Source of the DNA: Flavipsychrobacter sp.
Lineage (GTDB): Bacteria; Bacteroidota; Bacteroidia; Chitinophagales; Chitinophagaceae
DNA length: 64,000 bases
Assembly (NCBI GenBank): GCA_021155965.1
Contig: JAJNBJ010000002.1
Location: forward strand, 62,001 to 126,000
Direction: 5' to 3'
Under the pieces are notes generated by a model, which saw only the letters and a list, made by a program, of their open reading frames with translations, searched no databases and was not told the DNA's origin. Every line of letters starts with the position of its first letter. Position 1 is the first letter of the stretch. Of the stretch, positions 35,605 to 45,408 are shown piece after piece. Made by a program: the position numbers and the translations under genes.

Positions 35605-37314
35605 TTATAGCTTCTCAAACTTCTGTGTTTTCACTCCATTATCGCTTTTTACAGTAAGAAAGTAAATACCCGCAGGTAACGGCCTGACGTCTATAGTTGC
35701 CTTTGCACCGGCCAGTTGCTGCGTTATTAAAACCTGTCCCACAAGATTGGCGATGCTGATACTGCAATTTGTGCTGCTGCCGGTTTCAATGGTTAGTTCG
35801 TCGATTGCTGGGTTGGGATATGTCTTAAAACTTCCTTGTGAGTTTATTTGTGGAATGGCATTTTGGAAGCCAATAGTGTTTTCAACAGTATTGGTCACTA
35901 CCACAGGATTATAATCAAAATAAATACCTGCACGGTTATATATTTTGGTACCATTTGCAAAACCCGTCTTCGCATTTATCGTGTACCTTATACTACCATT
36001 GCACAAACCATGATGCGAGCTGTCCAATAAGTTGATATTCGGGAAGTCGAATTTTACAATATTGGATCCACCCTTGTTAAATGTCGCAACATTCATCACA
36101 TGGGATGCCGATACGATCTCAAGCGACCCTGCATCCAATTTATCAGACAGTGTGTCTAACACATGAATATTAAAGGCTGTGTCATTCCCGGTATTTTCAA
36201 AACGTATGGTGTACTCTAATTTCGTTCCGTTGGCAATTGCGCCCTGTGGCGACACAGCTATATCATTAGGGTCAAATCCGCCCGTAACCGTATATACCCT
36301 TATAATGGCGTTGTTAACAGGGTCTGCATCGCCTGCGGTAGGAGTGATCGCATAATCAACATGAACCGTATCCCCGGTTGGCAAGCCCCCACCAAGACGT
36401 ACCCACATTCTCACTGGATCATTATTTTTCAGCGAAGACAAATTCCAGGCAATCGTATTTCCAATTACAGAAGCGGGCATAGGTATAATATTAAGCGGGT
36501 CATAATGATACTTCGGGCTAAAGTGCATAGTTAAAGTACCTGATTGCGGCACACAGGAGATATTTTCTGCAGCTATATCAGCTACAAATGCATTGGTGCG
36601 GGCCATGGATACCGCACTTACCGACAGGTCAAATGTAGAGGCTCCTGAACACCTTAGCCCAAAATACCTGACCGGGTAGCCGTTCGTGTATGTTCCGATG
36701 GTATCGTATACAATACCTGCTGACGGACTAGTGAGTACCTGGTTTGGCGGTGCAGTGATAACACGGAAAGAAAAAATATCGCCTGCAACTGAAGCCGGAC
36801 AGATATAATATGATCCGCTCGTACACGACAGTGTATCTATCGGCACTCCGTTCTTGCCAACCTCTACCTTTACCGGGGATGTAAGGTATCGTTCTGAGGC
36901 AGTATTGAAAGCCCCGTCTCCATTTTCGTCATAGAAAAAACGAATGGGCAAAACATTGCAGAACGACAATATTTCAAATGTTTTCCTGAAACTGTCTATA
37001 GCCGTACCGGAGCTATCTATCCGGCAAAAAGTAGTGTAGTTTCCCGGCGATTGATATAAATGTGCCGTCATTGCATCGATACATGACCAATTCATATGCA
37101 CTAATTCTGATTGGCCATCACCATAATGTGTAAGCACATTGATTGAGCATAAAGGTATAGCAGGATTGGTTGTAATGTAATAATGAACGCTATCTCCACA
37201 TGCCGTATCCGTCCGTGATACATCGATAATGCGATCCTGCGCATTGGCGTTTGGAGACAATAGTATTACCAAGGTGCTTAAAACAACGCATAGGGATACG
37301 TGAAGATTTTTCAT
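35605..37314 (-). CDS. T9SS surface protein, paralogue 2 (PKD-like plus DUF7619-like domains)
   Basis: The protein has 569 aa. Signal peptide ends ANAQ. The PKD-like region has LTHYGDGQSELVH near 61-73. A linker with RFFYDENGDGAFNTASERY near 127 follows. The conserved GGFDPNDIAVSPQG and KLEYTIRFENTGNDTAFNIHVLDTLS block sits near 349-390. The T9SS CTD begins KTYPNPAIDELTI and ends TQKFEKL, identical to paralogue 1 in its last residues. Its promoter region, shared with the divergent sucD, contains a perfect 14-bp-arm palindrome also found at 41904. Confidence 0.88.
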   Translation of the reverse strand: MKNLHVSLCVVLSTLVILLSPNANAQDRIIDVSRTDTACGDSVHYYITTNPAIPLCSINVLTHYGDGQSELVHMNWSCIDAMTAHLYQSPGNYTTFCRIDSSGTAIDSFRKTFEILSFCNVLPIRFFYDENGDGAFNTASERYLTSPVKVEVGKNGVPIDTLSCTSGSYYICPASVAGDIFSFRVITAPPNQVLTSPSAGIVYDTIGTYTNGYPVRYFGLRCSGASTFDLSVSAVSMARTNAFVADIAAENISCVPQSGTLTMHFSPKYHYDPLNIIPMPASVIGNTIAWNLSSLKNNDPVRMWVRLGGGLPTGDTVHVDYAITPTAGDADPVNNAIIRVYTVTGGFDPNDIAVSPQGAIANGTKLEYTIRFENTGNDTAFNIHVLDTLSDKLDAGSLEIVSASHVMNVATFNKGGSNIVKFDFPNINLLDSSHHGLCNGSIRYTINAKTGFANGTKIYNRAGIYFDYNPVVVTNTVENTIGFQNAIPQINSQGSFKTYPNPAIDELTIETGSSTNCSISIANLVGQVLITQQLAGAKATIDVRPLPAGIYFLTVKSDNGVKTQKFEKL

Positions 37315-37366
37315 AATTAATTATTTAGCTCTTTCGCAAAAAGTAAAAGTATCGAATAGCCGAAAG

Positions 37367-37396
37367 CAAAAAATAGGTATAAATACCTATTTTTTG
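37367..37396. promoter_or_regulatory. Palindromic operator-like site, copy 1
   Basis: A perfect inverted repeat has arms CAAAAAATAGGTAT (37367-37380) and ATACCTATTTTTTG (37383-37396), 2-nt spacer. It lies between the divergent T9SS gene (start 37314) and sucD (start 37493). The same sequence with 12-bp arms, and the same trailing G-N-ATGAAAT, recurs at 41904-41938 between the histidine kinase and the third T9SS paralogue. Such a site suits a dimeric regulator. Confidence 0.8.
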
Positions 37397-37492
37397 TATG
37401 AAATATTTGTTTATATCAAATTAACATATGCGATATGCATTTGTGGCAAATCCCTTAAAACAGTTATTTTCGCACCTCAAATCCAGTAAAAA

Positions 37493-38371
37493 ATGGCTGT
37501 TTTAATCAATAAAGACTCTAAAGTTATTGTACAGGGCTTCACGGGCACGGAGGGTACTTTTCATGCTACCCAGATGATAGAATATGGTACCAATGTAGTG
37601 GGAGGCGTTACCCCGGCAAAAGGCGGCACCAGCCATCTTGAACGTCCGGTGTTCAATACCGTGAAAGATGCAGTGGATGGTACCGGTGCTGATGTATCTA
37701 TCATATTCGTACCACCGGCTTTTGCAGCTGATGCGGTTATGGAAGCGGCTGATGCAGGAATTAAAGTGATCATCTGCATTACAGAAGGTATCCCCGTGCA
37801 GGACATGGTAAAGGCACGCGAGTATATAAAAAGCAGGAACTGCAGGCTGATAGGCCCTAACTGCCCGGGTGTTATTACTGCGGGAGAAGCTAAAGTGGGC
37901 ATCATGCCGGGCTTCGTGTTCAAACCGGGGCGTATTGGTGTTGTGTCTAAATCAGGTACACTCACTTATGAAGCGGCAGACCAGGTAGTGAAAGCAGGTC
38001 TTGGTATCTCTACCGCAATAGGCATTGGCGGCGACCCGATCATTGGCACTACTACAAAAGAAGCTGTAGAAATGTTCATGAACGACCCGGAGACAGACGG
38101 CATCATCATGATAGGCGAAATAGGCGGCACCATGGAGGCAGAAGCAGCAAAATGGCTGAAAGATAATATGCGCAAACCGGTGGTTGGCTTCATAGCCGGC
38201 CAAACCGCTCCTCCCGGCCGCCGCATGGGCCACGCTGGCGCCATTATTGGTGGTGCAGATGATACAGCAGCTGCCAAAATGAAGATCATGCGCGAGTGCG
38301 GTATACATGTGGTGGACAGCCCTGCAAACATTGGCAAAACAATGGCACAGGCTTTGGCTGTTACAGCCTAA
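37493..38371 (+). CDS. sucD: Succinate--CoA ligase, alpha subunit
   Basis: The protein has 292 aa, as usual. The CoA-binding Rossmann part has [22 protein letters not shown] near 11-32 and [12 protein letters not shown] near 34-45. [12 protein letters not shown] and GPNCPGVI follow near 94 and 121. The phosphorylated His is His247 in [13 protein letters not shown]. It forms succinyl-CoA/succinate with a nucleotide triphosphate in the TCA cycle, with the beta subunit, which is not in this window. A good terminator follows. Confidence 0.98.
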   Translation: MAVLINKDSKVIVQGFTGTEGTFHATQMIEYGTNVVGGVTPAKGGTSHLERPVFNTVKDAVDGTGADVSIIFVPPAFAADAVMEAADAGIKVIICITEGIPVQDMVKAREYIKSRNCRLIGPNCPGVITAGEAKVGIMPGFVFKPGRIGVVSKSGTLTYEAADQVVKAGLGISTAIGIGGDPIIGTTTKEAVEMFMNDPETDGIIMIGEIGGTMEAEAAKWLKDNMRKPVVGFIAGQTAPPGRRMGHAGAIIGGADDTAAAKMKIMRECGIHVVDSPANIGKTMAQALAVTA

Positions 38372-38394
38372 TAAAATACTAAACACTATTTCAA

Positions 38395-38422
38395 AATCCC
38401 CGGTTATGCCGGGGATTTTTTT
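38395..38422 (+). terminator. Rho-independent terminator after sucD
   Basis: AATCCCCGG (38395-38403) pairs with CCGGGGATT (38409-38417) around TTATG, followed by T to 38422. Confidence 0.92.
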
Positions 38423-38469
38423 GTGCTTTACTTGATATACGCCAACTTTGTCAGTACTAAATTGCTTCT

Positions 38470-39252
38470 ATGGCTTTAAGTAGGTTTCTCGTAAAGGCAC
38501 AAAGGCGCTGCCATATTTATTGCAGCCTGTTGTTACTCCTTAGTCATTCAAACTATGCCCAATACCCTTTTGAGAAATCCTCTGTAATAAAGTATGCTGA
38601 ATATAAAAACTGGACTATGGGACCGGGGCCTGCTATGTTCAGCTCAGATGATTGCCTGTCCGACTATCAGACTATCTCCCCGTTCTTCCCGGGAGAAAGC
38701 ATTACTATCCGGCTTGTTTCCTGCGATAGCACATCAACCATCTATATTTACAAAGGCAAGCACCAGATACAAACGATCGAGGAGCGCATGTCTTTTTTTG
38801 AAGGCAACCTAGGTGAACCAATACGTATTGCAGACATAAATGGAGATGGGTTGAAGGACATAAAGCTGGTAATACCCTACATGGGCAACGGGCTGGCAGC
38901 AGAAAACATGCGCATCATCTACCTATTTCAGCGGCCGGGGATGAAATTTACCAAGATCGTATATATGGATAAGATGCCTGAGAACAGGCCTGAGCGTGAC
39001 ATGAATAAAGACGGCAATTATGAGATCATCACAAAAACGTTACAGGAACACGGCGCCCACAATTATTGGCTGTTCAACATCTACAATTTTAAAGACAATA
39101 AACTCGTTAACGTAAACGAAAAATTCGGCTATCCTATCATGGTGCAATACCTGAACAGGGATAATTATACACCTGCTAATATTGATAAGAGTATCCTGAA
39201 AAAATATTCGATGAAGGTGCCTGAAGACTATGAAGTGAAACCCGCTAAATAA
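38470..39252 (+). CDS. Secreted protein with an FG-GAP/EF-hand-like motif, function unknown
   Basis: The protein has 260 aa. A hydrophobic N-terminus (about 12-30) ending SNYAQ suggests a signal peptide, preceded by a charged stretch. DINGDGLKDIKLV near 117-129 and DMNKDGNYEIITK near 178-190 are DxNxDG-type calcium-binding loops, as in FG-GAP or dockerin-like repeats. The remainder is mixed alpha/beta. No family is recognised. It is convergent with the response-regulator gene. Confidence 0.7.
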   Translation: MALSRFLVKAQRRCHIYCSLLLLLSHSNYAQYPFEKSSVIKYAEYKNWTMGPGPAMFSSDDCLSDYQTISPFFPGESITIRLVSCDSTSTIYIYKGKHQIQTIEERMSFFEGNLGEPIRIADINGDGLKDIKLVIPYMGNGLAAENMRIIYLFQRPGMKFTKIVYMDKMPENRPERDMNKDGNYEIITKTLQEHGAHNYWLFNIYNFKDNKLVNVNEKFGYPIMVQYLNRDNYTPANIDKSILKKYSMKVPEDYEVKPAK

Positions 39253-39289
39253 CTTTTAGGTTTTCACTTTTGCCTTTTAACTTAAATAT

Positions 39290-39934
39290 TTACTCTATCA
39301 ATCCTAGCTGTATTCCTTTTTTCACCAACCCAGCCACGTTCTTCACACCCAGTTTCAGCAACAGGCTCATCCGGTGGTTATCAATAGTGCGTTTGCTCAC
39401 AAAAAGTTTGTCCGCGATCTCCTGGCTGGTAAGGTCGGCAGCTATATAGCGTAGTATTTCTTTCTCCCTGCGGGATAAGACCGGATCGGCAGAGAGGTCT
39501 TTTTTTGCCTGCAAGGTATCCTGTATTATTTTTTCCTGCAGGCCCGTTTCTATGTATTGTTCGCCCTTATTCACAGTGCGGATAGCCTCCAGCAATATCT
39601 CCTCACCTGTAGTTTTCAGTATATATCCATCCACACCCTTGCGCAGCATATTCTTAATGTAAAAAACATTGTCCTGGTTAGTGAGCGCCAGCATCCTGAC
39701 ATCGGGATATTTTTCGCAAATTATTTCGGCCAGTTCATCGCCGGTCTGGCCCGGCATTTGTATATCCAGCAACAGCACATCGGGCTGCACTTTTGCAATA
39801 CCTGCAAGCAATTCGTCGCCATTTGCATAGCTGCCGGTTATTTCCATATCGGGGCAATTGTTCAGTATATGGTGCAGGCCGCTTATTACCAGCGGGTGGT
39901 CATCTGCAATAGCGATCTTTATTTTTATATCCAT
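39290..39934 (-). CDS. LuxR/NarL-type response regulator
   Basis: The protein has 214 aa from the ATG at 39934 (an in-frame TTG lies 6 nt upstream). The receiver domain has acidic residues IADDHP near the start, phospho-acceptor Asp in DVLLLDIQMPG and Lys in GYILKTT. The C-terminal HTH (about 150-210) has LSRREKEILRYIAADLTSQEIA and the recognition helix VSKRTIDNHRMSLLLKLGV. It pairs with the kinase gene just upstream (5-11 nt). Its DNA target may be the palindrome found in the kinase promoter; that is inference. Confidence 0.95.
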   Translation of the reverse strand: MDIKIKIAIADDHPLVISGLHHILNNCPDMEITGSYANGDELLAGIAKVQPDVLLLDIQMPGQTGDELAEIICEKYPDVRMLALTNQDNVFYIKNMLRKGVDGYILKTTGEEILLEAIRTVNKGEQYIETGLQEKIIQDTLQAKKDLSADPVLSRREKEILRYIAADLTSQEIADKLFVSKRTIDNHRMSLLLKLGVKNVAGLVKKGIQLGLIE

Positions 39935-39945
39935 ATACAAGGGGT

Positions 39946-41868
39946 TTAGCTGCTATGCGGTATATCTATCTCTATGAGCACGGAGGTTCCTTTGCCTTCT
40001 TCAGCTTCAACTGTATACTGCCCGCCCAGGCTTAGCACACGTGTCTTTAAATTATTCAGGCCCATGCCGCTTTTCACTTCATGTGTGTTAAAACCGGTGC
40101 CATTATCTTCCACCGTAATGGAAAGTGTATGGTCGTGCATCATTAATTGCACCAAAGCATGAGTGGCTTTGGCATGCTGCACAATATTCTTCACCAGTTC
40201 CTGCACAATACGATAAAGGTTCAGCTTAAAATTCTGGTCAAGGTCGCCAAAATGCCCGTAACTCTGGAAATCTATTTGCAATGTGCCGCCCGACTGCACA
40301 TAGCTGCAATACGACCGCAAAGCTTCCGGCAATGTTTGTTTCACCAACACATCGGGCATAAGGTTGTGCGCGGTTTTACGTATCTCATCGCCCATTTCAT
40401 TAAGCAACCCCATACCTTCTTTGTATGCCGGTATTTTTGTGGCATCGGCATTTTCATGCCTGATGGAGCTGAACCGCATCATAGCAGCAGAGAGCATGCC
40501 GCCTATCCCATCATGCAGTTCCCGGGCAATACGCGTACGTTCGTTTTCCTCGCCCTGCACTACCCCTTTCAGGATGCCAATGGTATTTTCTTTTTGCAGC
40601 AACTTTATTTGCTCAGCCTGGAGGCGCTGCTTGTTTTTTATATTGCGGTAAGTGCCCATCGCAATTATCAGCAGTAAAAAGATACTGCCGGCAATAGAAG
40701 TGATCCAGATATTCTTGCGTGTGATTTTGTTGCTCTGCCGGGCTATGAGCAACTGGTTGCGGGCTATCTGCATATCTTTCTCAGCCGTCTGGTATTTTAT
40801 TTCCATCTGGTTGATGGCCTTCGCCTTTTCAGCATTCATCAGCGAGTCCTTCAGGGCAGAGACTTTATCGGTAAACTCCAGCGCTTTGTGATATTGCCCT
40901 GTGGCTTTGTACACCGCTATAAGCTTAGTATAGCATTTCACGTATAGGTCTCTGTAGTTGTGTGCAAGCATATCATGCAAAGCCGTTGTGAGTATAACCT
41001 CTGCGTCTTTGTATCTATGCAGGTGGTACCATGCATCACCCAGCGAATAAGATGCATCTACCACTATATAAGGGAACTTATTTTGCGCAAGCGCTATCGC
41101 TTTCTGCAGGTGCGCAACTGCTTTTTCATACTCACCTGCCGCAATATAGTTTTTACCCAGGTCGTTGTTGCCAATTGCCAGCAGGTCGGTCTTGTCTATT
41201 CTTTTGCCAATTTCCAGCACCTGCATAAAATATTTCCGTGCGGTGTCCGTCTTGTCAATACTGGTATAATACTCGCCTTTATAGATGTAAGCATTTGCCA
41301 GTTGGTAGGGCAAATTCCCCCTGCGTGCCACATCTTCCGCCATGTTATAAAATTGCATCGCTTTTTCAGGTTGGTTCATACGGATATGCACGTGGCCAAA
41401 ATCGTTATAGATATTTGCAAGCGTATGATTAGGTGTGTCGCCTGTTACTTTCTTAAGTTCTTTTAATGCAGTGTAAAAATATTCCGATGCCTTTATGTAA
41501 TCACCTTCGCACATATATGCCTCGCCAATGTTGATGTAACACCACGACGGCGCATCCTTCTGGCTGCTCTTCAGCGCCCACGGTAACGCTTCCAGTGTCA
41601 CCATGCGGTATTGTTCGTAATCTTCTTTTTCGTAGTATTTAATTCCTTTTGTTATTAAAGCCAGGAATGCGCCATCCGCATAGTTCAGCGCTGTGCTTTC
41701 GCGGAATATATCATCATACAATTGTATCGCACTGTCAGGGTCCAGTACCTTGTGAGACATTTCGAGGCGCCGATTTATGGATGCGGTATCAATGGGTACG
41801 CAATAAACCCTGCCCGCCGGAAGCAATACAGAAAATAAAATAATAATATATATATCCTTGATCCGCAT
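39946..41868 (-). CDS. TPR sensor histidine kinase (NarX/DesK-like)
   Basis: The protein has 640 aa. A signal sequence precedes six or so TPR-like repeats (about 50-340; AYMCEGDYIKASEYFYTAL, NQPEKAMQFYNMAED, GEYEKAVAHLQKAIALAQ). A coiled coil and one TM (about 387-407) follow. The HisKA_3 phospho-acceptor site is RIARELHDGIGG near 445. The ATPase domain has QELVKNIVQHA, VEDNGTGFN and SGMGLNNLKTRV. TPRs on the periplasmic side are expected to sense a partner. It phosphorylates the response regulator encoded next. Its promoter, shared with the T9SS gene at 41981, contains the palindrome at 41904. Confidence 0.95.
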   Translation of the reverse strand: MRIKDIYIIILFSVLLPAGRVYCVPIDTASINRRLEMSHKVLDPDSAIQLYDDIFRESTALNYADGAFLALITKGIKYYEKEDYEQYRMVTLEALPWALKSSQKDAPSWCYINIGEAYMCEGDYIKASEYFYTALKELKKVTGDTPNHTLANIYNDFGHVHIRMNQPEKAMQFYNMAEDVARRGNLPYQLANAYIYKGEYYTSIDKTDTARKYFMQVLEIGKRIDKTDLLAIGNNDLGKNYIAAGEYEKAVAHLQKAIALAQNKFPYIVVDASYSLGDAWYHLHRYKDAEVILTTALHDMLAHNYRDLYVKCYTKLIAVYKATGQYHKALEFTDKVSALKDSLMNAEKAKAINQMEIKYQTAEKDMQIARNQLLIARQSNKITRKNIWITSIAGSIFLLLIIAMGTYRNIKNKQRLQAEQIKLLQKENTIGILKGVVQGEENERTRIARELHDGIGGMLSAAMMRFSSIRHENADATKIPAYKEGMGLLNEMGDEIRKTAHNLMPDVLVKQTLPEALRSYCSYVQSGGTLQIDFQSYGHFGDLDQNFKLNLYRIVQELVKNIVQHAKATHALVQLMMHDHTLSITVEDNGTGFNTHEVKSGMGLNNLKTRVLSLGGQYTVEAEEGKGTSVLIEIDIPHSS

Positions 41869-41903
41869 AAATAGCTGAACAAATTACGGAAAAGGGTGAT
41901 AAT

Positions 41904-41929
41904 AAAAATAGGTATTTATACCTATTTTT
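41904..41929. promoter_or_regulatory. Palindromic operator-like site, copy 2
   Basis: AAAAATAGGTAT (41904-41915) and ATACCTATTTTT (41918-41929) are perfect 12-bp arms with a TT spacer. The site lies between the divergent kinase (start 41868) and T9SS paralogue 3 (start 41981). The sequence, including a following GNATGAAAT, equals the site at 37367. Two copies in divergent promoters of the same block suggest a shared regulator, with the adjacent LuxR-type protein as first candidate. Confidence 0.78.
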
Positions 41930-41980
41930 TGGATGAAATAATGTCCCTACATTGCAGGGTTAATTTAAAACCATTTCTAT

Positions 41981-44794
41981 ATGAGAAAAACTCTATTGTT
42001 GCTCTCCATCCTATTGAGCAATTTCGCAGCGCTCCACGCACAGGTTCCCAACATTGATTTTGAGACCGGCACCTATGCCAACTGGCTCTATTATACGGGT
42101 AGTTGCTGCCCTATAGTAACGCCAACAGGGGGTACCTCGATCCCCGACACTACCAGGCACAGGCTTACAAATGGTACGGCAACCGACCCTTATGGCGGCT
42201 TTCCTGTGGTTTCTCCGTGGGGCGGTAGTTATTCGATGAAACTGGGCAACAACAGCGGAAGCTCGCACGCAGAAAGGGCTCGGTATTATGTGCATATACC
42301 CACCGGATCAGCGTCATATAGCCTTGTCTATCACTATGCTGTAGTGTTGCAGGATCCTTCTCATTCTGCAGCAGGACAACCACGAATGGAGGTAAAAGCT
42401 TTCGACTCTGCAACAGGCATCACTATACCTTGTGATTCCTTTTGCTATGTTGCCGGCGGCACTTTACCCGGATTCGTACTTGCGTCAACAGGCACTAGCG
42501 TATACTATAAGCCATGGACAATGGGCAATCTCAAACTAAATGGACTTGGCGGGCGTACCATAGCTGTTGATTTTGCAACAGGAGATTGCGCCTATGCAGG
42601 GCATTTTGGTTATGGGTATGTGGATATAACGCCAGGACTTTTTGTGAATACAATTCATACCACTTGTGCAAGTCCAACAGTTACCCTCTCCGGTCCGAAT
42701 GGATATTCGGCTTATAGCTGGCGCGATTCTGTAACATTGACCACAGTATATGGTACTACACAAAATGTCTCTATTTCTACGCCCATCACACCAACTACCT
42801 ATGCAGTAATACTGACCCCTTATTCCGGTTATGGCTGCGCCGATACTTTATATACGCGTGTTATTCCCATTGTCCTATGCTCGGGAACACCCATTCCAGG
42901 CGCTGCAAATTCTCATGCCTCCGCAATATGCGGTAATCCGGATACACTAAGTGTTTCCGGCTATACACTGGCATGCGGCCTTACATTTCAATGGCAATCT
43001 TCTCCTGATGCAGCTGTTTGGAGCAATATTGCCGGTGCTACGAATACCATTTATCCCTATACACATCCTTATTCTGCATTTCACTATCGCTGCCAGGTTA
43101 CCTGTGTTGGTAGCGGCATAACAACCACATCAAGCTCAGTTTATGTTCCCGGCCTTGTTGGGCCAGGTATGTTTGCAGCTATAAATCCACCAGACACCAT
43201 TTGTACCGGGGCGCATTTTAACATCAGCACATGTGGCACATCTACAACCTATAAAGTAGTAACATGGTATGGGGATGGCACTAAAGATACAACGCTGCTT
43301 TCCACTACCGGCGTCAGAAGGGCCAACATTGCACATAATTATGGCTTTTCCGGAACTTACACTATAAAGCATAAATTGTATGACGGGGCATTGGCAGTTG
43401 ATTCCTGTTCGTATTCATACCGTTACCAGTACTGTAGCATATTACCTGTGAGGATTTACCAGGACATCAACACTAACTGCACATATGATGCCGGTGATGC
43501 TGCAATGTTCTCTTCGTGCAAAACAGAAATTGATTCAAACGGCATAGCGATTGACACGATCTCAACTATAAGCGGGTTCGATTACCTTGCCCTTGGTGGA
43601 CCAGGCACCGTTTATTCTTTTAAGGTTTTAACGGGCCCAACCTGGACTATCGCCTGTCCGTCTGGAGGAGTATTGTACGATACCATCACCCACTATGTCA
43701 ACCGTTACGAGGAAAAATATGCAGGCTTCCGTTATACAGGAATACCCGGGTTTGACCTTGGTTTCTATACAGTGAATCATTTTGCCCGCGGACACCATAT
43801 GGCTACTAACATCTATGCGGCCAACAGTACTTGTGTGCCTACCATTGGTGGACTGACAGTATATTTTAACCCGGCGAAATGGGTTTACGGTTCTGCGAAA
43901 CCGGTGCCTACTATAAAAACAGCTAATTCATTGACTTGGAATTTAACTGACCTCGACCTGGTAACACCTAAAAATATCTATTATCGCCTTGAGGTTGAAC
44001 CAAGCTATGTACATCACACTATGGGCGATACAGTGCAATCGCATTATAGCATTAATCCAATCTCCGGCGACCTTGACACATCGAATAACCAGTTGATCGT
44101 AATAGATACGATCACATCCTCGTCAGACCCCAACGACATATCCGTATCCCCTGAAGGTCACATTGCTGCAGGTACTAAATTGCGATATACCATCCGGTTT
44201 GAAAATACAGGCACTGATACGGCATTTAATATCCATGTTATGGATACGCTCTCTGATCATCTGGATGTGGGATCGATCGAAGTTCTAATGTCATCACACC
44301 ATATGAATCTCTGCATGCTTAAAAAAGGTGGGCTGAATATTGTAAAATTTGATTTCCCCGATATTTACCTTCCAGACAGTTCTCACCACGGCCTATGCAA
44401 TGGGGCAATAATCTATACTATAAACACAAAAACCGGTTTAACCGATGGCACCATAATACCAAACAGGGTAGGCATCTATTTTGACCACAATGACGTAGTA
44501 ATGACCAATACTGTTGAAAATATTATTGGTTTTCCAAGTACAGGCGTTCGTTCAGTTGCTAAAAACAACGTGCAGGTATTCCCCAACCCTGCTAACGACT
44601 TGTTGACCATAAGAATGGACGAAGGTACCTATAACTCATTTGTCATCACCAATACCGTAGGGCAAATAGTAATAGAACAACCATTGAATGGAGCACAAAC
44701 AAAAGTGAATATAAAACAACTGCTTGCAGGTATCTACTATATCTCGCTGAAAGGTGAGTATGGGAATATTGTGAGGAAGTTTGTAAAAATGTAA
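41981..44794 (+). CDS. Large T9SS surface protein, paralogue 3
   Basis: The protein has 937 aa. Signal peptide ends ALHAQ. The N-terminal part (about 22-220) is a beta-rich domain starting PNIDFETGTYANWLYYTG. A PKD/Ig-like region follows, with VVTWYGDGTKDT near 425. From about 485 to the end it matches the 569-aa paralogues: RIYQDINTNCTYDAGD, SSDPNDISVSPEG, KLRYTIRFENTGTDTAFNIHVMDTLS. The T9SS CTD begins QVFPNPANDLLTI and ends IVRKFVKM. It is probably regulated together with paralogue 2 through the shared palindrome. The binding target is unknown. Confidence 0.88.
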   Translation: MRKTLLLLSILLSNFAALHAQVPNIDFETGTYANWLYYTGSCCPIVTPTGGTSIPDTTRHRLTNGTATDPYGGFPVVSPWGGSYSMKLGNNSGSSHAERARYYVHIPTGSASYSLVYHYAVVLQDPSHSAAGQPRMEVKAFDSATGITIPCDSFCYVAGGTLPGFVLASTGTSVYYKPWTMGNLKLNGLGGRTIAVDFATGDCAYAGHFGYGYVDITPGLFVNTIHTTCASPTVTLSGPNGYSAYSWRDSVTLTTVYGTTQNVSISTPITPTTYAVILTPYSGYGCADTLYTRVIPIVLCSGTPIPGAANSHASAICGNPDTLSVSGYTLACGLTFQWQSSPDAAVWSNIAGATNTIYPYTHPYSAFHYRCQVTCVGSGITTTSSSVYVPGLVGPGMFAAINPPDTICTGAHFNISTCGTSTTYKVVTWYGDGTKDTTLLSTTGVRRANIAHNYGFSGTYTIKHKLYDGALAVDSCSYSYRYQYCSILPVRIYQDINTNCTYDAGDAAMFSSCKTEIDSNGIAIDTISTISGFDYLALGGPGTVYSFKVLTGPTWTIACPSGGVLYDTITHYVNRYEEKYAGFRYTGIPGFDLGFYTVNHFARGHHMATNIYAANSTCVPTIGGLTVYFNPAKWVYGSAKPVPTIKTANSLTWNLTDLDLVTPKNIYYRLEVEPSYVHHTMGDTVQSHYSINPISGDLDTSNNQLIVIDTITSSSDPNDISVSPEGHIAAGTKLRYTIRFENTGTDTAFNIHVMDTLSDHLDVGSIEVLMSSHHMNLCMLKKGGLNIVKFDFPDIYLPDSSHHGLCNGAIIYTINTKTGLTDGTIIPNRVGIYFDHNDVVMTNTVENIIGFPSTGVRSVAKNNVQVFPNPANDLLTIRMDEGTYNSFVITNTVGQIVIEQPLNGAQTKVNIKQLLAGIYYISLKGEYGNIVRKFVKM

Positions 44795-44822
44795 GCTGGC
44801 CCCTGTAATACTTAGAAGTTAT

Positions 44823-44850
44823 TCCCCTCTTCCCGGAGGGGATTTCTTTT
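44823..44850 (+). terminator. Terminator after T9SS paralogue 3
   Basis: TCCCCTC (44823-44829) pairs with GAGGGGA (44836-44842) around a short loop, followed by TTTCTTTTT. Confidence 0.78.
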
Positions 44851-44969
44851 TCCACTTAAATTAATCCATCCGTCTCCGGCGGTTCTCCCATAGGATAGCC
44901 AGTGCGTTGGCGGGGATCCGCAGGTATCCACGTACAGTAACTGAAAATAAACATCTCTTTCACTAAATC

Positions 44970-45275
44970 TGGTACACTTTTTGCAACATTATATATTGCG
45001 CTGCAAACGGCTAAAACCTGCTGCCAGTGCGCATTTTGGCAGTTCTTTGTTTACGGAAAATTATACCTTTTTTATACCTTTTTCAGGTATAATTATACCT
45101 TTTCAGGGTATAATTATACCCTTTTATACCCCTTTATACCTTATGATAAAACACATAAAATAAGCCCATAGCGCACCCCGGCCACATATAAAAAACCAAA
45201 TGTAGCAAAACAGGCACATGCCGGAAATTATACCTTTTACCCGCCGAAGCTTTTTCAGCGAAGGGGGGCTCCCCT
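44970..45275. repeat. Intergenic repeat, copy 1 (GGTATAATTATACC palindromes)
   Basis: This stretch of about 300 bp recurs at 59291-59575. Shared parts, in order: GGTACACTTTTTGC-type start, CAAACGGCTRAAACC, GTGCGCATTTTGGCAGTTCT, several GGTATAATTATACC palindromes, a block of about 48 identical bases ending ATAAAACACATAAAATAA (about 45115-45163), CCGGAAATTATACC and AAGCTTTTTCAGCGAAGG. It lies upstream of accD. Short frames across it are in non-coding sequence. No transposase, and no target-site duplication could be seen. Confidence 0.85.
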
Positions 45276-45408
45276 GCCACTCTCCCAAAAAAATGTTGCT
45301 TGCAAAAATAAAAAATGGCACACTTATTCATATCAACTATACAACCATTTATTACAACCTACTTATCGCCTTGAAGCGTATCTTTGCACTCCCCATAAAA
45401 ATTGGAAC

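Noticed and set aside
44823-44842. Possible tRNA-like region at 44850-44960
   Set aside because: GC-rich stretches there do not form a cloverleaf or contain a T-loop sequence.
45124-45331. Two short minus-strand frames across the intergenic repeat
   Set aside because: They lie in repeat sequence, overlap each other in different frames and look like non-coding translation.
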